NCBI GenBank assembly: GCA_947166165.1
Contig: CAMVDK010000083.1
Coordinates: 1-11,785 of the forward strand
DNA length: 11,785 nt
From: an uncultured Porphyromonadaceae bacterium
GTDB lineage: Bacteria; Bacteroidota; Bacteroidia; Bacteroidales; Muribaculaceae
Reading direction: 5' to 3'
A program made the translations under genes and the position numbers. Below the pieces are notes generated by a model. It did not search any database. It saw only the letters and a program-made list of their open reading frames with translations, and was not told the origin of the DNA. The number at the start of each line of letters is the position of its first letter. Positions within the stretch are counted from its first letter, which is position 1. Positions 6,328-11,785 of this stretch are shown one piece after another.

Positions 6328-9300
6328 CTGCCGCTCGCCGTTCCGGAACACGTCGAGCGTGCCCACAGCGCCGAGCATGGAGTCGATGGCCGTGTAGTCG
6401 AACGATGCCACATCGTCGGCCGCGTCGGCGGTGTCGGGGGCCTCGCCGGTCACCAGTCGCGCCAGGCTGCGCGGCGTGGGGTTGGCAAACACGTCGCCAT
6501 AGGCCACATGGAGTCCGGCCTTGTCGGCCTCGATAATCACGCGCGGCACCACCAGGGAGGTGCCGCCGAGGTCGAAGAAGTTGTCGGTGGCTCCCACTTG
6601 CTCCATCTGCAGGATGTCGGCAAATATCTGGCAGAAGGTGCGCTCGGTGTCGGTGGCCGGCTCCACATAGGCCGCGGCGGCGGCCAGTTGCGGCTCGGGC
6701 AGCGCCTTGACATCGGTCTTGCCGTTGGGGGTCATGGGCATTCGGTCGAGTTGGAAGTAGGCCGTGGGCACCATATACGGCGTGAGACTCTTGGCGATTT
6801 CGGCCTTGAGATCCTCGGGGGCAATCGGGCGCGAGGCCGTGTAGTAGGCGCACAGGTGCTCCTTGCCGGCAATCTGGCGGATGACAATCACCACCTTCTC
6901 CATGCCGTCGACCTTGAGCATCACATTCTCGATTTCGCCGAGTTCGATGCGGAGTCCGCGCAGCTTGATCTGGTTGTCGGTGCGGCCCAGAATCAGCACA
7001 TCGCCATCGGGCAGCCATCGGGCATAGTCGCCCGAGCGGTAGACGCGCTCGCCGTGGTAGTCGATGAAGCGCTCGCGGGTCATTTCGTCGAGGTTGTTGT
7101 AACCGCGCCCCACTCCACGGCCGCCGATATACAGTTCTCCCACCACCCCCACGGGCAGCTCGTTGCCGTCGGCGTCGACCACAAATTCGGTCACGCCGAG
7201 CTGCGGGCGGCCCACGGTCACCGGTCCGGTGGCTGTGGTGAGCTCCTTGTTGTTGCAGGCCACGGTGGTCTCGGTGGGTCCGTAGCAGTTGAAGATGCGT
7301 GCCTTGGTGGTCTGGCGCAACTGTTGCAGCAGCTGGTCGGAGAATTTCTCGCCCCCGGCCCTGACGATGCTGATGCCGGCAATGGCGCGGCAGAAGTCGT
7401 CGCTCGTGAGCCAAGTGAGCCAGCGCGACGGCGTGCCCGACACCATGTCGATGTGATGGTCGGTGATGAGCCGTGCCAGCGCCAGCGGGTTGCCGGTCTG
7501 CTCCTCGGTGGCCAGCACGAGCGTCTTGCCGTTGTAGAGGGCGATGCCGATGTCCTGCAGGGCGGCGTCGAACGAGATGGTGGTCACGCTGAGCACGCGC
7601 GAGGCATCGGTGGCCACGGCGTTGGCCAGCACATTGGCCGGATGGCCGAACAGATAGTTGCAGATGCCCTCGTGACGGAGCATGACGCCCTTGGGCCGCC
7701 CGGTGGAGCCGCTGGTGTAGATGAGATAGGCCAGGTCGTCGGGCGTGATGCCGGCGTCGAGCGGCGAGCAGTCGGTGCAGGCCACGAGTTGCTCCACATC
7801 GATGCCCTTGCCTTCGGGCAGCGTGTCCAGGCGGTCGGCGGTGGTGATGATGAATCGCGCCTCCGAGTCCTCGAGGATGAGCTTGACGCGGTCGGCGGGA
7901 TACTCCGGGTCGCAGGGGATGTAGGCGGCCCCGGCCCTCAGCACGGCGAATTGCGCAAGGATGAGGCGGCTGGTGCGCGGCAGCAGCAGCGCCACGCGGT
8001 CGCGCGGCTCGACGCCGCGCTGCCGCAATCCGTGGGCAATGCGCAGGGTGATGCGGTCCATTTCGGCGTAGGTGAACGAAGCATCGTCAGCCACCAAAGC
8101 CTGACGGTCGGGCTGGATGGCGGCAAAGTGGGCGATGCAGTCGTGCATCAGGTGCAGCGGAGCATCGGCACTGGGTGCGCTGCGCAGGGCATCGAGCTGA
8201 GCCGCCTGCCGCGGGCTGACCATCGACAGCTGCCGCACGCGGGCCTCGGGCTGCGCCATCATGGCTTCGGCCACGGTGGCGATGCTCTCGGCAAGGCTCA
8301 AGCCCAGGTCGTGGCTGTAGGCAGCGTCGTCGTATTGCACAACCACTCCGCCGTCCTCGATTTTCACATTGATTTTGAACTTGGGCACATTCAGTTCCAG
8401 CAACTGCAGGCCGATGGACTGTCCACCCAATTTGTAGTCCGAGAGCACGCCCACCTGATAGGCGAAGGCGATGGCCGGGCGGAAGTTGTAGTCGGCGGCG
8501 ATGCGGGCGAAGGGATAGCTCTCGTTGCGCAGTGTGTCGTCGAACGAAGCACTCGCGCTGTGGAGCAGCTGGGCCACGGTGACGTCGTCGATGGACAGAT
8601 GCAGCGGCAGCGTGCCCACAAACATGCCCACGGTGTCGGCAATGCTCAGGTTGCTGCGCCCGCTGCTGACCGTGCACAGATACACGTCGCGGCTGCCGGT
8701 GTAGCGCGAAGCCACATAGGCCGTGGCGGCGTAGAACAAGTGAGCCGGCGTGATGCCCTGGTGGCGGCAGAAGTCGGCCACCCGGCCATGGTCGACAGGC
8801 ACCACGGCCTGGCCGATGTAGCCTTGCGCGTCGCCGGCCTTGAGGTCGGCGGGAATCTCGCTGGCGCCCTCGCAGGTGGCCAGTTGCTCGGCGAAGAAGC
8901 GCCCGGCCTGCGCAAAGGCCTCGGTCTGCTCGTCCTGCTTCTGACGGACGGCAAAATCGAGATAGGACACCTGTTCGCCAGCCACCTCGCGACCCTCGAG
9001 CAGGTCGATCAGCTCGCGGATGAGCAGGTCGGCCGAGCCGCCATCGAAGAGCAGATGGTGCACGTCCATCAGCAGATGCACGGCCTTGGGCGTGACCACC
9101 ACCTCGAAGCGGCACAGCGGGGGACGCTGCAAGTTGAACGGCCGCACAAACTTGTTCTTGTAGTCGCTGAGCTGCTCGTCGCTCATCTCCACGGTGCCCA
9201 CACTCAGCTCGGGGGCGTCGGCGATGGTCTGCACGATGTCGCCGCCGCGGGCCTCGAAGTGGGCACGAAGCGAGGGATGCACCTCCCACAGCTTGCGCAC

Positions 9301-11785
9301 CGCCGCTGTGAGAGCCTCGGCGCCGACACCCTGCGGCCAGGTGAGCAGGTAGGGAATGTTGTAGATGGTGGACGCAGGATTCTTGAGGCAGTCGAAGTAG
9401 ACACCCGTCTGCGCATAGGTGAGCGGGGCTTCGACGAGCCGCTCGGCAGCGGCGGCGGGACGCTGGTCGGCGGCGGGGTGGGCGGAGCCCTGCTCGAGCA
9501 TGTGCTTGAGTATTTCGTTCTCGATGCTCTGCACTGTGCCTGTCTTGACGAGCGACTTGGTGTCGAGGGCCACGCCGAAGCGTTTGTTGACCAGCACAGC
9601 GAGCTTGATGGCCGAGATGGATGTGAGCCCCACGTAGCCCAGCACGGTGGTGATGCCGAAATCGGTGCTGCCCACAATCTGGCTCACCATGTCGTGGAGC
9701 TGCTGCTCGAGCACGTTGAGCGGCGCGTTGCTCTCCACCGGTTCGCTGGCAGCCCGTTTTTCGGGTTTAGGCAGGGCGCGCTTGTTCACCTTCTGGTTCT
9801 GGTTGAGGGGGATGGCATCAAGCTGCATCGTGGCGGCCGGCACCATGTAGGGGGGCTTGCGGTCGAGGATGAAGTCGTTCAGCGCTTCGATGTCGACGGG
9901 CAGGTCGCTCACCACATAGGCTGCGATATATTTTCCGCCGCCCTCGTCGTCGAAGGCCTGGACGGTGGCGTCTTTGATGCCGGGGAACTCCCTGATGACC
10001 GCCTCCACCTCCTTGAGCTCGATGCGGAAACCGCGTATCTTCACCTGGCCGTCGCGCCGCCCCACGAATTGCACATCGCCCGAAGGCAGAAAGCGCACGA
10101 TGTCGCCGGTGCGGTAAACGCGGTCATAGGGCGGTTCGTTGCAGAAGGGGTTGCTGATGAACACCTCGGCCGTCTTCTCGGGCCGGTTGAGGTAGCCGCG
10201 ACCCACTTGCGGTCCCGCCACCCACAGCTCGCCGGCGGCTCCAACCGGTTGACGGCGACCTTGCGCGTCGACCACATAAAGGCGCAGATTGTCGAGTTGC
10301 TTGCCAATCGGAATCTCACGCATGGGTTTGGGCACCTCAAAGACGGTAGTAAAGATGGTGCACTCCGTAGGGCCGTAGCCATTGTGGAAGTGATATTCCT
10401 TCGGTGGCGTGATGGCGGCCAACTTCTCGCCTCCCACCGAGAGATGGCGCAGCGAGTGGCAGTCGACACTGGTGGCGAACTGGTAGCCCACCTGTGTGGT
10501 CATGAACGAGTGGGTGACGCCTTGCTGCTCGAAATAGTCGCTGAGCGCCACCAGGTCAAGGCGAATCTCCTCGGGCACGATGTAGACCGAAGCCCCGCTG
10601 GTGAGCGCTGGATACATGTCCATCATGCAGGCATCGAAGCCGTAGCTGGCATAGGCCGCCACCCGAGAGTCCGGCTTGAGGTCGTAGTAACGCTTGTACC
10701 AGTTGCAGAAAGCCACCAGGTTGCCATGGGTGAGCTGCACGCCCTTGGGCACGCCGGTGGAGCCGCTGGTGTAAAGCAGGATGAACAGCTGCTCAGGCTT
10801 GATGTCCACCTGAGGAGCTGGTGCCGCAGGCAGGGCCTCGATGTCGCGTGTGAGCAACACGGGGCCTTTGTAGTCGGGCACAAGGCTCAGCAAATCGGCA
10901 TCGGCAATGAGCAGGCCGGCATTGGCGTCCTGCATCATGAAGGCGAGGCGCTCGGCGGGATAGCTGGGGTCGAGCGGCTGGTAGGCACACCCGGCCTTGA
11001 GCACGCCCAGCGAGGCCACCGCCATCCACTGGCACCGCGGGATGAGCACCGACACCACATCCTCGGCCCCGAGTCCCAGGCTGCTCACGTGAGCGGCAAT
11101 GCGGTCGCTCAGCTGGTCGACCATGGCATAAGTGAGCCGCACATCTTTATATATAACCGCCTCGGCATCGGGTGTGGCGGCCGCCTGGCGGGCGAAGAGC
11201 GACACGATGGTCTGCGTGTTGTCGTAGTCGGCGTGCGTTTGGTTGAAAGCGTCGAGCTGGGCACGCTGGGTGTCGGTGGTGATGTCGATGTCGGCAAGTC
11301 GTCCGGCGGTGAGCAGCCCATTGAGGGCCGCTTCGTAGCTCTCGAGCAGTTGTGCGACAAGCGCCTCGGAACAGGCGTTGCTCTTGTACTCGGCTTTGAC
11401 GTAGTAGCGCCCGGAGAGGGTGTAAGCCTTTAAGTAGCACAACGCGTTGAGGGTGCTGATGCCTATGCGCTCGGTGGTCATCGGTTTCCCGCACAGGGTG
11501 TCCTTGCCGAAGATGTCGCCATGCCATGCAAACATCGTGTTCGACTGCAGGTGCAGGTCGGCGGCCATGTCGGAATAACTATATATGTCGTGCTTGCGGC
11601 ATCCCGCCATCTGCTCTTGATGCGCCATGAGGAATTGCATCACCGTGGTGGCGGAGTCGAATTTGGCATACACGGGGAGTGTCTTCACCGTCATGCCGGC
11701 CGAGCGGGCGAAGCGCTTGTCGCTCCGGCCGTTGTACACCGTGGTGAAGAGGGCCTCATTCTCGCCCGTGAAGCGCGCCAGCAGC
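5239..11785 (-). CDS. Nonribosomal peptide synthetase with terminal thioester reductase, (C)-A-T-C-A-T-R, N-terminus outside window
   Basis: About 2,180 residues are visible. Residues are numbered here from the codon at 11737-11739. Order of domains: the end of a condensation domain (to about 155), A1 (about 172-660), T1 (about 672-745, Ser707), C2 (about 769-1175, HHLLFDG 894-900), A2 (about 1195-1685), T2 (about 1690-1765, Ser1728) and a reductase (about 1805-2166). Each module activates an amino acid as an adenylate and loads it on its carrier domain. C2 joins the two, and the reductase frees the thioester with NAD(P)H as an aldehyde. There is no epimerase, methyltransferase or thioesterase. 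The GTG at 11739 is not the start: the frame stays open to 11785 and codes more condensation-domain sequence (LLARFTGENE). The stop TGA (5239-5241) is 2 nt from the MATE start. The product cannot be named. The visible part makes at least a dipeptide unit, and the incomplete first C domain implies an upstream donor (acyl group or another module). Confidence 0.95.
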   Translation of the reverse strand, partial: LLARFTGENEALFTTVYNGRSDKRFARSAGMTVKTLPVYAKFDSATTVMQFLMAHQEQMAGCRKHDIYSYSDMAADLHLQSNTMFAWHGDIFGKDTLCGKPMTTERIGISTLNALCYLKAYTLSGRYYVKAEYKSNACSEALVAQLLESYEAALNGLLTAGRLADIDITTDTQRAQLDAFNQTHADYDNTQTIVSLFARQAAATPDAEAVIYKDVRLTYAMVDQLSDRIAAHVSSLGLGAEDVVSVLIPRCQWMAVASLGVLKAGCAYQPLDPSYPAERLAFMMQDANAGLLIADADLLSLVPDYKGPVLLTRDIEALPAAPAPQVDIKPEQLFILLYTSGSTGVPKGVQLTHGNLVAFCNWYKRYYDLKPDSRVAAYASYGFDACMMDMYPALTSGASVYIVPEEIRLDLVALSDYFEQQGVTHSFMTTQVGYQFATSVDCHSLRHLSVGGEKLAAITPPKEYHFHNGYGPTECTIFTTVFEVPKPMREIPIGKQLDNLRLYVVDAQGRRQPVGAAGELWVAGPQVGRGYLNRPEKTAEVFISNPFCNEPPYDRVYRTGDIVRFLPSGDVQFVGRRDGQVKIRGFRIELKEVEAVIREFPGIKDATVQAFDDEGGGKYIAAYVVSDLPVDIEALNDFILDRKPPYMVPAATMQLDAIPLNQNQKVNKRALPKPEKRAASEPVESNAPLNVLEQQLHDMVSQIVGSTDFGITTVLGYVGLTSISAIKLAVLVNKRFGVALDTKSLVKTGTVQSIENEILKHMLEQGSAHPAADQRPAAAAERLVEAPLTYAQTGVYFDCLKNPASTIYNIPYLLTWPQGVGAEALTAAVRKLWEVHPSLRAHFEARGGDIVQTIADAPELSVGTVEMSDEQLSDYKNKFVRPFNLQRPPLCRFEVVVTPKAVHLLMDVHHLLFDGGSADLLIRELIDLLEGREVAGEQVSYLDFAVRQKQDEQTEAFAQAGRFFAEQLATCEGASEIPADLKAGDAQGYIGQAVVPVDHGRVADFCRHQGITPAHLFYAATAYVASRYTGSRDVYLCTVSSGRSNLSIADTVGMFVGTLPLHLSIDDVTVAQLLHSASASFDDTLRNESYPFARIAADYNFRPAIAFAYQVGVLSDYKLGGQSIGLQLLELNVPKFKINVKIEDGGVVVQYDDAAYSHDLGLSLAESIATVAEAMMAQPEARVRQLSMVSPRQAAQLDALRSAPSADAPLHLMHDCIAHFAAIQPDRQALVADDASFTYAEMDRITLRIAHGLRQRGVEPRDRVALLLPRTSRLILAQFAVLRAGAAYIPCDPEYPADRVKLILEDSEARFIITTADRLDTLPEGKGIDVEQLVACTDCSPLDAGITPDDLAYLIYTSGSTGRPKGVMLRHEGICNYLFGHPANVLANAVATDASRVLSVTTISFDAALQDIGIALYNGKTLVLATEEQTGNPLALARLITDHHIDMVSGTPSRWLTWLTSDDFCRAIAGISIVRAGGEKFSDQLLQQLRQTTKARIFNCYGPTETTVACNNKELTTATGPVTVGRPQLGVTEFVVDADGNELPVGVVGELYIGGRGVGRGYNNLDEMTRERFIDYHGERVYRSGDYARWLPDGDVLILGRTDNQIKLRGLRIELGEIENVMLKVDGMEKVVIVIRQIAGKEHLCAYYTASRPIAPEDLKAEIAKSLTPYMVPTAYFQLDRMPMTPNGKTDVKALPEPQLAAAAAYVEPATDTERTFCQIFADILQMEQVGATDNFFDLGGTSLVVPRVIIEADKAGLHVAYGDVFANPTPRSLARLVTGEAPDTADAADDVASFDYTAIDSMLGAVGTLDVFRNGERQSLGDVLVTGATGFLGIHILHELIASDAGNIYCLVRGRTVEEAEGRLKTLLFYYFDDACDALFGKRLHIVLGDVTRDFDPQLRVDTIFNCAAIVKHFAEGTEIEDVNVGGAQRCVDYCLSHGARLVHISTASTRGLWAGEPRADVFTERRFYMGQFLGNKYIHSKFMAERLILDAVARRGLNAKIMRVGNLAARSTDGEFQANFSTNSFMGRIKVYNMLGVCPYAMRSKSVEFSPINEVSRAIVLLASTPRECCVFHPYNNHTQLLGDVLEGLSSVGQGVRFVELDEFEQAMEQAKNDPVKSKSMASLLAYQDMAHGQRTTDVARDNDYTTQVLYRLGFVWSPTSWDYVERMLIAIGGLGFFD
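6445..6672 (-). other. NRPS domain: carrier domain T2
   Basis: Canonical carrier motif DNFFDLGGTSL with the modified serine at codon 6556-6558. It holds the finished peptidyl thioester for the adjacent reductase. Confidence 0.92.
6685..8157 (-). other. NRPS domain: adenylation domain A2
   Basis: Motifs follow consensus closely: YTSGSTGRPKG, CYGPTET, YRSGD, IKLRGLRIELGEIE and NGKTDVK (Lys at 6718-6720). Pocket residues by eye are D-A-Q-S-V-A-C-V-A-K, with the conserved Asp at 7567-7569. Positions 5, 6 and 8 (V, A, V) recall aromatic-type codes such as tyrosine, but the match is partial and the substrate is left open. Confidence 0.92.
8215..9435 (-). other. NRPS domain: condensation domain C2
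   Basis: A complete domain. It has LTYAQTGVYF at the start, an intact catalytic HHLLFDG (second His at 9055-9057), GMFVGTLPLHL and the late motif RPAIAFAYQVG. As no epimerase precedes it, it is most likely an L-L type that joins the residue on T1 to the residue on T2. An Ala/Pro-rich linker separates it from T1. Confidence 0.92.
9505..9726 (-). other. NRPS domain: carrier domain T1 with unusual GLTS motif
   Basis: The phosphopantetheine-accepting serine is at codon 9619-9621 within VLGYVGLTSISAIKL. The usual DxFFxxGGxS is replaced by a GLTS version with no double Gly. The helix after the serine (SAIKLAVLVNKRFG) is normal for carrier domains, so the domain is probably active. Confidence 0.85.
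9760..11226 (-). other. NRPS domain: adenylation domain A1
   Basis: Core motifs in order: LLYTSGSTGVPKG (codons 10741-10779), GYGPTE, YRTGD, VKIRGFRIEL and an A10 motif NQNQKVNK with the catalytic lysine at 9790-9792. Aligned by eye on GrsA, the ten pocket residues read D-A-M-F-S-G-G-I-F-K, with the amino-group-binding Asp at 10633-10635. The pocket is small to medium and non-polar. It shares 6 of 10 positions with the valine-type code as I recall it, so an aliphatic residue is a weak guess. The A8 and A10 motifs deviate from consensus (ELKEVE instead of ELGEIE, NQNQK instead of NGK). Confidence 0.9.
11275..11785 (-). other. NRPS domain: C-terminal part of condensation domain C1 (truncated by window edge)
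   Basis: The visible part includes the region equivalent to motif C5 (GMTVKTLPVY, compare G-x-F-V/I-N-T-L-P in typical C domains) and the closing lobe. The catalytic HHxxxDG lies beyond the right edge, so activity and subtype (starter acylating or peptide-bond forming) cannot be judged. Confidence 0.8.

Noticed and set aside
5191..11433. A 2,080-codon open frame on the + strand, antisense to nearly the whole NRPS
   Set aside because: It is the mirror of a GC-rich coding frame. Its translation is rich in His, Gly, Ala and Val with no recognisable domain, while the opposite strand has every NRPS motif in order.
11737..11739. GTG as start of the NRPS
   Set aside because: The frame continues without a stop to the window edge, and the extra codons fit a condensation domain.

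Overview
The window looks like chromosomal DNA from a GC-rich member of the Bacteroidales (phylum Bacteroidota). Three things point there. The one promoter I can read has the Bacteroidota -7 element (TAnnTTTG). The MutS2 start (MIYPSNFE) matches, from memory, that of Bacteroidota MutS2 proteins. I see no Shine-Dalgarno sequences ahead of the starts. I cannot name the genus.

Left part (1-827): the last 41 codons of a eukaryote-like NADP-dependent isocitrate dehydrogenase, a strong intrinsic terminator, then about 700 bp without a convincing gene. That gap is unusually rich in symmetric DNA. It holds an AT-rich 19-bp inverted repeat with a 9-bp tandem repeat in its left arm, a 107-bp element bounded by GTAGGG/CCCTAC that contains two related TGAC-NN-GTCA palindromes, a third compact palindrome, and an imperfect dyad just ahead of the mutS2 promoter.

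Middle (828-3912, + strand): mutS2, followed by a small Sfp-type 4'-phosphopantetheinyl transferase (PPTase), probably in the same transcription unit.

Right part (3890-11785, - strand): a large nonribosomal peptide synthetase (NRPS) that enters from the right edge already in progress. Its visible architecture is (C)-A-T-C-A-T-R. Its stop codon lies 2 nt from the start of a MATE-family exporter. The exporter's 3' end overlaps the 3' end of the PPTase by 23 nt, so the two face each other.

Taken together, 3.3-11.8 kb reads as a compact biosynthetic locus: PPTase to activate the carrier domains, NRPS to build the peptide, terminal thioester reductase to release it as an aldehyde (or alcohol), and MATE pump to export it. 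The reductase ending and the absence of a thioesterase suggest a short, perhaps N-capped, peptide aldehyde. This resembles the reductase-terminated NRPS clusters known from gut bacteria, whose dipeptide aldehydes and derived pyrazinones inhibit proteases. The amino acids used, the number of upstream modules and the product remain unknown from this window alone.
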